DNA of 64,000 nucleotides, taken from NCBI RefSeq assembly GCF_015074785.1, contig NZ_CP042465.1, positions 1 to 64,000 of the forward strand, given 5' to 3'. Positions within the stretch are counted from its first letter, which is position 1; each line of letters starts with the position of its first letter. Origin of the DNA: Segatella copri (GTDB lineage: Bacteria > Bacteroidota > Bacteroidia > Bacteroidales > Bacteroidaceae). A model generated the notes under the pieces. That model was not told the DNA's origin, searched no databases, and saw nothing but the letters and a program-made list of their open reading frames with translations. Positions 40,958 through 49,898 of the stretch are shown here, in pieces. Position numbers and translations under genes: made by a program.

Positions 40958-42144
40958 GAGATTTTTTATGTAAAGCAACATTTGTTTCTCTATTGTGGTT
41001 TTCGGGTTCAAATGTTCTTTTAGCCTTAAATTATCCAATTGTCTATCTAAACAGTATAGTTTACCCTGTTTTAATATTAGGTACAATAACTATGTGTTAT
41101 ATGAATTTCCCAATATTTAAAGAAACTAATAGAATAGAAAAGATTGGATTGTATTTGTTTCTTATTTGTGCTATATTCTTAGCTACAGCAGGAAGGGGGT
41201 TATATACAATTAACTATTATAGCGTATGTGTATTCCCCATTCTTTATTCAGTAATTTTACGTGAGAATATTAAGAAAAAGAAAAATATAAATTTCTTGGT
41301 GACAATGCTTATTGTCTTTTTTGTTGCAAACTCTTGTATTGCTATCTTTGAAAGACTTTTTTTGCATAATTTTTTACCTGATTGTGGAGGCAATCTACAA
41401 GATTTCTCACAAAAAGAAGGTTTCCGTAGTGTTGCTTTAACAGGCTATCCTTTAGGTGGTGCTTTCTTTTCAATGACGATGTCATTATTTATTTTATTTT
41501 CAAGATTGCAATCAAAAGAGAAAATAATATTATTCACATTGGGCTTATTAAGTCTTTTATGTTTTAATTCTCGTGCTGCAATTGCTGGGTTAGGACTAGG
41601 TACTATTATGTTTTTTATGAAGATATTCTTTAAAAAAAATAATTTTAAGAGTAAGATATATATTATACTCTTATCTTTGGTAGCATTTTTTTGTCTTCGT
41701 TTATTGTTTGATGCAGGCTTTGGAGATCGAATGTTTGATTTCGGAAAAGATGAAAGCTCTGATGTGAGAGCTGATAATTTAGCGTTGCTTCCTTTTTTGG
41801 AAGTAAAGGAGCTTTTATGGGGAATGAGTGCTAAGGATGTTGAATATATGACTTTAAGATTTGGTGGTGCTACATCTATTATAGAGAATCCATGGTTAAA
41901 TTATATACTGCGATATGGTTTAGTGTTTTTACTTTTATTGTGCTTATACTATTTTATTCTTTTCAAAAATCTCTTTAAAGGTTTCCCTCTTTATGATATT
42001 TGTGTTGTCTCAGGAATATGGTTAATAGTCCAGTCTTCTAATAATGGATTTTCAGCTTCATGTGATACATCAATAGTTTTATTAATGACTATTATATATG
42101 CTTTTAAAATTATCAATAAAAGTAACAGTAAAAGTAATGACTAA
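40954..42144 (+). CDS. wzy: O-antigen/capsule polymerase (Wzy-like)
   Basis: 396 residues with about eleven hydrophobic segments (ATFVSLLWFSGSNVLLALNY, IGLYLFLICAIFLATAGRGL, FVANSCIAIFERLFL, IYIILLSLVAFFCLRLLF). It has a periplasmic-loop-like stretch (CGGNLQDFSQKEGFRSVALT, GYPLG) and a FNSRAAIAGLGLG segment as in Wzy/WaaL ligase families. It would polymerise repeat units flipped by the Wzx at 32904. Sequence identity among such proteins is low, so the call rests on topology and place. Confidence 0.8.
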   Translation: MRDFLCKATFVSLLWFSGSNVLLALNYPIVYLNSIVYPVLILGTITMCYMNFPIFKETNRIEKIGLYLFLICAIFLATAGRGLYTINYYSVCVFPILYSVILRENIKKKKNINFLVTMLIVFFVANSCIAIFERLFLHNFLPDCGGNLQDFSQKEGFRSVALTGYPLGGAFFSMTMSLFILFSRLQSKEKIILFTLGLLSLLCFNSRAAIAGLGLGTIMFFMKIFFKKNNFKSKIYIILLSLVAFFCLRLLFDAGFGDRMFDFGKDESSDVRADNLALLPFLEVKELLWGMSAKDVEYMTLRFGGATSIIENPWLNYILRYGLVFLLLLCLYYFILFKNLFKGFPLYDICVVSGIWLIVQSSNNGFSASCDTSIVLLMTIIYAFKIINKSNSKSND

Positions 42145-42156
42145 TTATAGTAAATT

Positions 42157-42765
42157 ATGCTTAAGAATCGTTCACGATTGTTAGAATTTCTGATAGAGGA
42201 TGCTAAGTTGTATCCCAAGGTTTCATCAAGTTATTTTAAGTGTCTAAAGAACCGTTTGGCGACAACTCCTCAATCTTCAACTTATAGAATATGGCTTTAT
42301 GTCAAGAATCTGCGTTATGCAGAATACAATAAGAATAATTCTATACTTGCCAAGCCCAAAGGTATAAATAGCCTTTATCATACGTTATGTATGATTTATC
42401 GTTATTGGCGATTAAGAGTATTGTCACGAAAAACAGGATTCCAGATAGATCCTGGTTCTTTCGGAAAAGGTCTCTTGATTTATCATTATGGTAGCATCAT
42501 AGTTAACGGCGATGCAAAGATAGGAGATTATGCAACCATATTCCCTGGAGTTGTAATCGGAGCCAAATCAAATGGTTGCCCGGTTATAGGCAATCACGTT
42601 ATGATTGGTGCTGGTGCAAAGATTCTTGGGGGGGTACATATTGGTAATCATGTGACAATAGCCCCTAATGCGGTAGTAGTAAAGGATATACCCGACAATG
42701 CGATAGTTGTAGGTATACCTGCTCGAATACTAAAATTTAAAGAAAATGAGGATAGTTCAAATTAA
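42157..42765 (+). CDS. Hexapeptide acyltransferase (serine acetyltransferase-like)
   Basis: 202 residues. A ~95-residue helical start, then left-handed beta-helix repeats: IDPGSFGKGLLIYHYGSIIV, NGDAKIGDYATIFPGVVIGA, GNHVMIGAGAKILGGVHIGN, HVTIAPNAVVVKDIPDNAIV, VGIPARILK. The catalytic-type His is in IYHYGS. CysE-like proteins in capsule operons O-acetylate sugars. The next glycosyltransferase starts 20 bases before its stop. Confidence 0.88.
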   Translation: MLKNRSRLLEFLIEDAKLYPKVSSSYFKCLKNRLATTPQSSTYRIWLYVKNLRYAEYNKNNSILAKPKGINSLYHTLCMIYRYWRLRVLSRKTGFQIDPGSFGKGLLIYHYGSIIVNGDAKIGDYATIFPGVVIGAKSNGCPVIGNHVMIGAGAKILGGVHIGNHVTIAPNAVVVKDIPDNAIVVGIPARILKFKENEDSSN

Positions 42766-44002
42766 CACTGTATATAAAACAGGTGGGAGTACTGGTAGAA
42801 TAGCTTATGAAATTAATCAAATTGCAGCCGAGTTAGGAAATGAAACTTATGCAATATATGGCTATGAAACTTCTGAAATGCCAGCAGACAATTCTTTAAG
42901 ATTGCAAGGTCGTATAAGAAGAAAGTGGAACATCCTAAAAACAAGGGTATGGCCACATCATGGTTTTTATAATATGCATGAAACAAAACGGTTGATGAAA
43001 TTTTTAGATAATTTCAGACCAGATATCATTCATCTGCATAATATACATAATTCGTATATTAATGTAAAAATGCTATTCAGTTATATTAAGCAGCATCATA
43101 TTCCAGTTGTTTGGACTTTGCATGATTGTTGGAGCTTTACAGGATGGTGCGCTTACTTTGATATGGCGAATTGTTTTAAATGGATGGAAGGATGCCACGG
43201 AATATGTCCATGTAAGCATGATTATCCAAAGACATGGTTCTTTAATCTAGGTCAGCAAAATTGGAATGATAAAAGGCAAGTTTTTGCAGGGTGCGATAAT
43301 CTAACGATAGTTACGCCTTCAAAATGGTTGGCAAATCACGTAAAGAATTCTTTCTTGAAATCTTATCCTATAAGAGTTATAAATAATGGTGTAGATTTGA
43401 GTGTTTTCAAGCAGAATTCCTCAAATGTCAGAGACAAATATGGCATTACGAAGAATGTAAAAATAGTCCTTGCTGTCATGAATAACTGGGAAAAAAGAAA
43501 GGGTATTTCTTTTTTGTTAGAATTACCTACGCACTTAAAGTCTGATCAAATATTAGTTATTGTTGGATTAACAGATAAACAGTTGAAGGTTTTGCCAAGT
43601 GAACGTTGTTTGGGGATAAAGCGAACAGATTCAGTGTCAGATCTTGCTGGTCTTTATAATGAAGCTTCTGTTTTTATAAACCCAACATTGGAAGATAATT
43701 TTCCGACAACAAATTTGGAGGCTCTCGCTTGTGGTACTCCAGTTGTTACCTTTGATACTGGTGGCAGTGCGGAGTCTATTGATGCTGAAACAGGCGTTGT
43801 TGTAAAGAAAGGAGATTTTGAAAATTTGCTTTCTTCGATACAATCTGTAATAGAAAAAGGTAAGGCATATTATGCAAATAGATGCATAAGCAGAGCCCAG
43901 AAACTTTATGATAGTTATAAGCAGAATTTAGAATATGTAAAACTTTATAATGAAATAATTAAAAATGAACCCAAAAATTACGATTCTCACAGCTTGTTAT
44001 AA
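42746..44002 (+). CDS. Family 4 glycosyltransferase
   Basis: 418 residues. RIVQINTVYKTGGSTGRIAY, EINQIAAELG, then HIPVVWTLHDCWSFTGWCAY, FDMANCF and EGCHGICPC form the N-terminal acceptor domain of WcaC/EpsD-like GT4. VIPNGVDLSVF is replaced by RVINNGVDLSVFK. LYNEASVFINPTLEDNFPTT, NLEALACGTPVVTFDTGGSA is the donor E-x7-E motif. A retaining transferase working on the lipid-linked repeat unit. Confidence 0.92.
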   Translation: MRIVQINTVYKTGGSTGRIAYEINQIAAELGNETYAIYGYETSEMPADNSLRLQGRIRRKWNILKTRVWPHHGFYNMHETKRLMKFLDNFRPDIIHLHNIHNSYINVKMLFSYIKQHHIPVVWTLHDCWSFTGWCAYFDMANCFKWMEGCHGICPCKHDYPKTWFFNLGQQNWNDKRQVFAGCDNLTIVTPSKWLANHVKNSFLKSYPIRVINNGVDLSVFKQNSSNVRDKYGITKNVKIVLAVMNNWEKRKGISFLLELPTHLKSDQILVIVGLTDKQLKVLPSERCLGIKRTDSVSDLAGLYNEASVFINPTLEDNFPTTNLEALACGTPVVTFDTGGSAESIDAETGVVVKKGDFENLLSSIQSVIEKGKAYYANRCISRAQKLYDSYKQNLEYVKLYNEIIKNEPKNYDSHSLL

Positions 44003-44747
44003 TGGTGCTGCTCACATTGAGGAAACTATCCAAAGTGTTATCGTTCAATGCTATGACAATTTGGAATATGTTATTGTAGATGGAGGTTCTACAGACGGCA
44101 CTCTTGATATAATTAAAAAGTATGAGAAATATGTAGATGTTTTAATATCAGAACCCGATAATGGCATCAGTGATGCTTTTAATAAAGGTATCAAGGTTGC
44201 AACTGGTGATTTAATTTGCATTGTAAATAGCGATGATGTATTGATTGAAAATGCGCTAAATCAGTTTGCAAGTAAATACATACCTGGATATGATATTTAT
44301 AGATGTAATCAAGTGTTTTGGAACGACAAGACTGACACAAAGACAAGAGATGTGCCGACAATGAAATTCCCAATTCCTCCGCTATCATTACATATTTGTC
44401 ATAATGCGACATTTGTGACTAAGGAGGCATATGAAAAATATGGAGTTTACAAACTTTTCTTTAAGTATATAATGGACTTAGACTTTTTTGTACGTGCATA
44501 CAAACAAGGAGCAAAGTTTTTCTATATAGACCTAGATGTTGTAAACTTCAGACTAGGAGGTGTCAGTCAGTCTCATAACAAACAAAAATGGGATGAATAT
44601 ATGAGAGTTATTTCTGGTAATGGAGGAACCATCGCTCAAAAACTTGTGTTTTGTGTTTACTTGAAGATGAGATTTTTGGCAAAGAAATTAGTCATGCTCG
44701 TAAATCCTGATTTTAGATTGAAACTAACCCAAAAGAAAATACAATGA
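43965..44747 (+). CDS. Family 2 glycosyltransferase
   Basis: 260 residues, overlapping the previous gene by 38 bases. PKITILTACYNGAAHIEETI, EYVIVDGGSTDGTLDIIKKY, SEPDNGISDAFNKGIKVATG and LICIVNSDDVL (DxD type) are GT2 motifs of the WcaA/Cj1421-like sort. CHNATFVTKEAYEKYG is the later conserved block. An inverting transferase. Donor unknown. Confidence 0.93.
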   Translation: MNPKITILTACYNGAAHIEETIQSVIVQCYDNLEYVIVDGGSTDGTLDIIKKYEKYVDVLISEPDNGISDAFNKGIKVATGDLICIVNSDDVLIENALNQFASKYIPGYDIYRCNQVFWNDKTDTKTRDVPTMKFPIPPLSLHICHNATFVTKEAYEKYGVYKLFFKYIMDLDFFVRAYKQGAKFFYIDLDVVNFRLGGVSQSHNKQKWDEYMRVISGNGGTIAQKLVFCVYLKMRFLAKKLVMLVNPDFRLKLTQKKIQ

Positions 44748-45328
44748 AGGTAAAAACATTATATACAGAAGAATTTAATAAAGAATGCACCGCTCTGGGG
44801 CATGAAATATTTGCTCAGTTCCACCCTGATGTCATTATCGGTGTTTTGACTGGTGGCGGATTTGTAGGAAGACAGGTAGCTAAAGTATCGCCCTCAAAGC
44901 CAATCTACACCGAAATTAAAATACAGCGTGGCGGTACATCAAAAAAAGAAAAGGGACTTTTGCATAAGATACTTCAATGCTTACCTTATAGTGTCTTGAA
45001 TGTTCTGCGTATGCTAGAGTCGGTATTATTAGAGTATAAATCTAAGAAAAACAATCCAAAGCGAGAAGGTACTATATGTTTGCCTAAGGATATTATATCC
45101 ATATTGTCAGAAAGAAAGAGAAAAGTGTTGTTAGTTGATGATGCAATTGATAGCGGAGCAACACTTTTACTTATCAAACAATATTTGTTGAATGAATTCC
45201 CTGATATTGATGTTAAGATAGCGGTTATAACCGTTACAACCAGGCATCCACTTGTAATGGCTGATTATTATAGATATAACAACCGTACTCTTATACGTTT
45301 CCCTTGGTCTAATGATATTAAAAGATGA
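44744..45328 (+). CDS. Phosphoribosyltransferase-fold protein
   Basis: 194 residues. DVIIGVLTGGGFVGRQVAKV, then KVLLVDDAIDSGATLLLIKQ, the PRPP-binding motif (DDAIDSGAT). Basic central insert (KSKKNNPKREGT). It overlaps its neighbours by four bases on each side, so it is a real part of the capsule operon, paired with the HAD gene behind it. Together they could make or regenerate an activated pentose residue, or the protein may have lost catalysis; both are inference. Confidence 0.75.
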   Translation: MKVKTLYTEEFNKECTALGHEIFAQFHPDVIIGVLTGGGFVGRQVAKVSPSKPIYTEIKIQRGGTSKKEKGLLHKILQCLPYSVLNVLRMLESVLLEYKSKKNNPKREGTICLPKDIISILSERKRKVLLVDDAIDSGATLLLIKQYLLNEFPDIDVKIAVITVTTRHPLVMADYYRYNNRTLIRFPWSNDIKR

Positions 45329-45969
45329 ATCAGAAAGCACTAGTAGTAGATTTGGATGGAACTTTGATGGATACCAATACATTCAAAGACTACATCATTT
45401 ATGTTTGTATGCTTGCTTTAAAAAAGGTAAGATTGGATTTGGTATTTTTGTTATGTTTCTTAGTATTTCTAAGAAAAACTAGGCTGGTGTCTCACGAATT
45501 AATGAAAAGACTTATATTATTGGCATCGAAATCACTAATGAATGAGAAATACTTATCAGACTTTGTTGATACTTTGTGGCCTAAGATAAATGTAAAAGTG
45601 CAAGACATAATTTCTCAATGGCAAGATTCCAATGAGTTCGTGTTGCTGTCTACGGCTGCACCAGAATCTTATGCGCTAATTATTGCAAAACGATTAGCAT
45701 TGAATGGATGTAGCGCTACTCCTATGCCCAAAAGAGGTATAAATTGGAAAGAAAATGTGAGAAGAATTAAATGTGAAAATACTCTGTTGTTTTTAGGGGA
45801 AAATAACTTGACTTTAGAGGTTCTCCTCACAGATCATTATGATGATTTACCTTTATTAAAAGTGGCGAAAAAACAAAATTTAATAGTTAATCCATCAGCT
45901 AGGACTATTTCATGTCTTAATAAAAATTGTATCAAATATGAAATTATAAAAAATGACTACGTTTTGTAG
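45325..45969 (+). CDS. HAD-superfamily hydrolase with hydrophobic insert
   Basis: 214 residues. QKALVVDLDGTLMDTNTFKD (motif I), FVLLSTAAPESYALIIAKRL (motif II) and LLTDHYDDLPLLKVAKKQNL (motif IV). The cap region YIIYVCMLALKKVRLDLVFL, LCFLVFLRK is strongly hydrophobic and may be membrane-associated, as in HAD proteins that act on polyprenyl-phosphoryl pentoses. The downstream gene starts 31 bases later. Confidence 0.8.
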   Translation: MNQKALVVDLDGTLMDTNTFKDYIIYVCMLALKKVRLDLVFLLCFLVFLRKTRLVSHELMKRLILLASKSLMNEKYLSDFVDTLWPKINVKVQDIISQWQDSNEFVLLSTAAPESYALIIAKRLALNGCSATPMPKRGINWKENVRRIKCENTLLFLGENNLTLEVLLTDHYDDLPLLKVAKKQNLIVNPSARTISCLNKNCIKYEIIKNDYVL

Positions 45970-46000
45970 AGTCTGTTCTGAAACTTAAAAGTATAAAATT

Positions 46001-48325
46001 ATGATAAAAGCGTTTATATCACATAGTAGTGCGCAAAAAACTTTTGCGCAAGAGCTCGTTAATAAAATAGGGCGAGACTATTGCAAAATAGACTGTTTTG
46101 ATTTCGAGCCCGCATATAAATCTATAGATGAAATTTTCAGAGCAATAGATTCGTGTACAATCTTCGTACTTCTTATTTCAAAAGAAGCACTGGCTTCAGA
46201 TTGGGTTCAAAAAGAGATAGCTAAAGCTAAAGATAAGCTGACAGCCGGGCAGTTAGAGCAATTTTGGCCTTATATTATCGATAAGTCTTTGGCCTTGGAT
46301 GATGTTCCTGCATGGATGGCTAAAGATGAATGCTATAATTTGAAGTATTTTGTTAGTCCAGAAATGCTTCGAAAAGATATTGAGCAAAAAATACGCCGAT
46401 TGATATGGAGAGAAAACCCTAAGATAAAAGCTTTGGAGACAACTATTATTGGCCGAAGCGCAGAAATAGATACTTTTGAGACTAAGATATTCTCTAATCG
46501 AGGTAGAAATCTTAGAGGTGTTATTATTTCTGGTAGAAATGGTGTTGGAAAGGATGCTTTCGCTCGTCAATGTCTATATAAATTGGGTAAGAGCTTGGAA
46601 ATTGAGCCATATCGCATTACAATGGATGTAAAGGAGAGTATCGAGAATTTTATAGTTTATCTCAATCTTTACTGTAGATTGTATAATAAGGATGAACTAG
46701 AAAATAAGCTGGATTCTTCGCCTCATGAGAAAGCAGAAATAGCTGTTGAGTTGTTGAATGAAATATATGATTCGCAAACCGTTGTGTTTGTAGAGGATAA
46801 TATGGCTTGTGTGTTACCAAATATGGAATTACCAGAATGGCTGATAGATGTTGTGAATAGCCCCAATTTGAATAAGCAGATAGGTTTATTTATAAAGTCA
46901 GGTATTTCACCTCATTCATATGTGGAGTCAGAGGTTCCAAAGCTAGTCCATATCCAGTTGTTACCTTTGAAAAGTAGTGATCGACGTAAGCTATTCTATC
47001 AATATGCTAATTTTTATGATTTGAATAATGTAGCGGATGCTGATGTTGATTTCTTTGTAAATCGATTGTTACAGTCACCTTCACAAATCCTAAATGCGGT
47101 AGAAGTATGTGCGAACAAGGGCGTTCTTGCTGCCAAGGGCGATATTTCTCATCTAATAAATTCTGGAACTACTAAGATGCGTCCTTTGCTTGATATGTTT
47201 ATGGGGGATGAATTGTCAAAGGATATTTTGATTATCTTGGCTACTTTTGAATTTATCTCGTTTGACATTTTAGAACAAATTTTTGAAAATCAATATGAAG
47301 CTGTCCAAATGGTCATTTCCAAAATGATGGTTTATGGAATTTTGTCGACTTTTGGGCCTTCGGATTCTTTTGTTCGTTTAGATCATTTTATTTGCGACTA
47401 TATTAAGAGAAATCGCATACCATTGCCAAAAGATTTGGAATGTCATGTAAAAGAAGTGGTTGAAAATAGTGTTACAACAGCAGATATAACCGAAGATGTT
47501 TCCCTTTATCTCTATAATATAAAGAGAAACATTATTTCAGGTAATGTAAAAGTAAATAGCAATGCCTTCTTGGTTCCTTCTGTCGTTATAAAGTCGCTAA
47601 TGGATGTGTATAATAAACATAATTATCCTTTAGTAATAAAAATTTGTGATAGTATTGCCAATGATCTTCATAGTTATTATAAAGATATACATCGTGAAAT
47701 CTCTTATTGGGCATGCCTTGCCTTATGTAGAATGGCAAAGAATAACCAAAGAAGTTGTGAGCGTTTTTGGTCAGAAGTCAAGAATATTGATGGAGCTGAT
47801 GCTGATTTTTTGAAGGGCTTTTTCTTTCGTAATCAAGGTGATTATGAGCAGGCTGAAAAATATTATCTAAAGACGCTGAAAAAATCGAAGATGCAAAAGG
47901 CAAAGCGGGAGTTGGTCACTGTTCTTTTGTGTAGAAATCGATTTGATGATGCATTTAGCATGGCTAGGGAAAATTATGAGAATGATCCTGATAATACGTA
48001 TCATATCCATGCTTATTTTAGATGCTTGGTCAAAAAACACAATTTGGGAAGGGATGACATAAAAGTAATTTCTGAACTGATGGATGCGGTTCAGAATAGC
48101 TATTCTTTGAAAAAGGAAGAATTGTATGTAGCTATGGAAATAGAGTACAAGGCTTATGTGAAGAAAATGAACGTGGTAAAGATGTTGCAGTTTATTTCTG
48201 AGTCGATTAAGGCTTATCCTGATTCTATGGATATAAAAAGAGCTGCTAATGAATATAAATTGCGCCAAGGTATTATCACTAAGGATACTTTCGAGAAGGA
48301 GCAAAGAAATATGCTAATAAACTAA
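46001..48325 (+). CDS. TIR domain - NTPase - TPR protein (STAND-like immune receptor)
   Basis: 774 residues. The N-terminal TIR domain (1-~135) reads IKAFISHSSAQKTFAQELVN, CTIFVLLISKEALASDWVQK with the catalytic-type Glu (about 72). A P-loop follows: GVIISGRNGVGKDAFARQ (Walker A about 178-185), TVVFVEDNM (Walker B-like). The C-terminal half is helical with TPR-like units (FFRNQGDYEQAEKYYLKTLK, RNRFDDAFSMARENYENDPD). TIR domains in such receptors consume NAD+ when a ligand is sensed. Lying 31 bp after one capsule gene and ten bp before another, it is co-transcribed with the capsule operon, an unexpected place for an immunity gene. Confidence 0.88.
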   Translation: MIKAFISHSSAQKTFAQELVNKIGRDYCKIDCFDFEPAYKSIDEIFRAIDSCTIFVLLISKEALASDWVQKEIAKAKDKLTAGQLEQFWPYIIDKSLALDDVPAWMAKDECYNLKYFVSPEMLRKDIEQKIRRLIWRENPKIKALETTIIGRSAEIDTFETKIFSNRGRNLRGVIISGRNGVGKDAFARQCLYKLGKSLEIEPYRITMDVKESIENFIVYLNLYCRLYNKDELENKLDSSPHEKAEIAVELLNEIYDSQTVVFVEDNMACVLPNMELPEWLIDVVNSPNLNKQIGLFIKSGISPHSYVESEVPKLVHIQLLPLKSSDRRKLFYQYANFYDLNNVADADVDFFVNRLLQSPSQILNAVEVCANKGVLAAKGDISHLINSGTTKMRPLLDMFMGDELSKDILIILATFEFISFDILEQIFENQYEAVQMVISKMMVYGILSTFGPSDSFVRLDHFICDYIKRNRIPLPKDLECHVKEVVENSVTTADITEDVSLYLYNIKRNIISGNVKVNSNAFLVPSVVIKSLMDVYNKHNYPLVIKICDSIANDLHSYYKDIHREISYWACLALCRMAKNNQRSCERFWSEVKNIDGADADFLKGFFFRNQGDYEQAEKYYLKTLKKSKMQKAKRELVTVLLCRNRFDDAFSMARENYENDPDNTYHIHAYFRCLVKKHNLGRDDIKVISELMDAVQNSYSLKKEELYVAMEIEYKAYVKKMNVVKMLQFISESIKAYPDSMDIKRAANEYKLRQGIITKDTFEKEQRNMLIN

Positions 48326-48335
48326 ATCATTCATC

Positions 48336-49352
48336 ATGAACTATATTATCACTGGCGGTACTGGTTTCATTGGTACCCATCTTACAAATTTGATTAAGGA
48401 GCGTTATCCTAACGCCCAAGTATATAACCTCGACATCGTTAAGCCTGGTACTCCTAATCCAGTAGTGAAGGATTACAAGCCTGCTTTGCGTGATGGTCAG
48501 AAGTTGCAGTCAACTTTCATCGAGTATGACATCCGTAAGCCTATCGAGAACTTGCCATTTACTCCTACAGAGGATGATGTCATCTTCAACTTTGCTGCTG
48601 TGCATCGTACTCCTGGACATGAGGATCATGAGTATTTTGAGACGAATATCCGTGGTGCTGAGAATGTGGTGGCTTTTGCAGAGAAGTGGAATATCAAGAA
48701 GATTGTGTTTACTTCTAGTATTGCACCATACGGAGCTGCTGAGGAATTGAAGAAGGAGACTACTTTGCCTACTCCTAATACTGCATACGGTATCTCTAAA
48801 TTGGTGGCTGAGAAGATTCATGAGAAGTGGCAGAATGGTGATGCGGCTCATCGCCAGCTCACTATCGTTCGTCCTGGTGTGGTATTCGGAAAGGGTGAGA
48901 ATGGTAACTTCACCAGATTGTATTGGGCTATCCGTGGTCATAAGTTTGCGTATCCTGGCAGAAAGGATACCATCAAGGCTTGTATCTATGTAAAGGAGTT
49001 GGTTCGCTTCATGTTGTATCGCTTGGAACATCATGAACATGGTGTTGAGTTGTATAACTGTTGCTTCGAGCCTGCTTATACTATCCAGCATATTGTTGAG
49101 GCTATGAAAAAGGTAACAGGTTTAACTCAGTTTGTACCTGATATTCCTAACTGGGTTATCATGCCTATGGCTAGAACTGCCATGCTTCTTGGTTCGCCAA
49201 TGGGTATCTGTCCTGCCAGAGTGAAGAAACTCCAGATTTCTACTAATATCTGTGGTGAGAAGTTGAAGAACTGTGGCTATCAGTTTAAGTGGAGTTTTGA
49301 GGAAGCTCTCGCTGACTGGTTTGAGGATAATGACAGAAAATATCTGAAATAA
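48336..49352 (+). CDS. NAD-dependent epimerase/dehydratase (nucleotide-sugar)
   Basis: 338 residues. MNYIITGGTGFIGTHLTNLI (Rossmann GxxGxxG), DVIFNFAAVHRTPGHEDHEY, KKIVFTSSIAPYGAAEELKK (Ser) and NTAYGISKLVAEKIHEKW (catalytic Y-xxx-K) are intact. An extended SDR acting on a nucleotide sugar. Codon use is visibly more GC-rich than the AT-rich genes before it, similar to rfbA/rfbC and to the rfbB stump behind it. That suggests the operon's outer genes are native and the centre was exchanged. Confidence 0.9.
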   Translation: MNYIITGGTGFIGTHLTNLIKERYPNAQVYNLDIVKPGTPNPVVKDYKPALRDGQKLQSTFIEYDIRKPIENLPFTPTEDDVIFNFAAVHRTPGHEDHEYFETNIRGAENVVAFAEKWNIKKIVFTSSIAPYGAAEELKKETTLPTPNTAYGISKLVAEKIHEKWQNGDAAHRQLTIVRPGVVFGKGENGNFTRLYWAIRGHKFAYPGRKDTIKACIYVKELVRFMLYRLEHHEHGVELYNCCFEPAYTIQHIVEAMKKVTGLTQFVPDIPNWVIMPMARTAMLLGSPMGICPARVKKLQISTNICGEKLKNCGYQFKWSFEEALADWFEDNDRKYLK

Positions 49353-49414
49353 GGATATTGAAAACCATATCTTACCTTTTCCTTCTGCTCGGCAGAAGGG
49401 AAGGCGAGGATACG

Positions 49415-49630
49415 GACCTCATTACTTATGTAACAGACAGAAAGGGTCACGATATGCGTTATGCCATCGACTCTCGCAAGTTTCAGAATGAACTCGGTTG
49501 GGAGCCATCTCTCCAGTTTGAGGAGGGTATCGAGGAGACCGTAAAATGGTATCTCGAGAACCAGGAATGGATGGATCATGTTACTTCTGGGGAGTATCAG
49601 AAGTATTATGAGGGGATGTATTGTAAATAG
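49415..49630 (+). pseudogene. rfbB: 3' stump of rfbB (dTDP-glucose 4,6-dehydratase)
   Basis: DLITYVTDRKGHDMRYAIDS, RKFQNELGWEPSLQFEEGIE, ETVKWYLENQEWMDHVTSGE, YQKYYEGMYCK is the conserved C-terminal end of RmlB (the V-x-DRxGHDxRYAID block and WYLENQEW). The Rossmann and catalytic parts are gone; the frame upstream (49358-49414) is unrelated. This means the operon lost its rfbB by recombination close to its 3' end. Confidence 0.85.
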
Positions 49631-49634
49631 ACCC

Positions 49635-49797
49635 TCCTGTCCCTCCCTTGAGGGAGGGTCCTTAACCCACTCCCAAGCCCTCGCCCTTTCCAAAAGGGCA
49701 AGGGATGTAACCGCCCTCCGGTGCTCAGAACCGCTACGCTCTAAGGTTGGCGGACCATCAAAGGTCTTCGCCATGGTTGTGCGGGATGGGACCGCCT
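49635..49797 (-). repeat. Dispersed repeats A (copy 7, reversed) with a CCCTCC tail
   Basis: The reverse complement of family A: AACCGCCCTCCGGTGCTCAG, AACCGCTACGCTCTAAGGTT, GGCGGACCATCAAAGGTCTT, CGCCATGGTTGTGCGGGATG, GGACCGCC. It is preceded by the reverse of the CCCTCCC/GGGAGGG stem (49635-49660), which may terminate the capsule transcript. A repeat of this family thus lies at each end of the capsule region. Confidence 0.85.
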
Positions 49798-49898
49798 GGG
49801 GATAAGAGACATTAGTAATGGAGATATTAAATATAAGTAAATACAGTTATGGATCGAATTAAACAATGTTTATTAACTTTATTGAATAGGATTATTTA

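Noticed and set aside
49578..49805. Small ORFs such as ...RSEPLRSKVGGPSKVFAM
   Set aside because: Encoded by the dispersed A repeat; the same peptide strings recur wherever the repeat does, in any frame.
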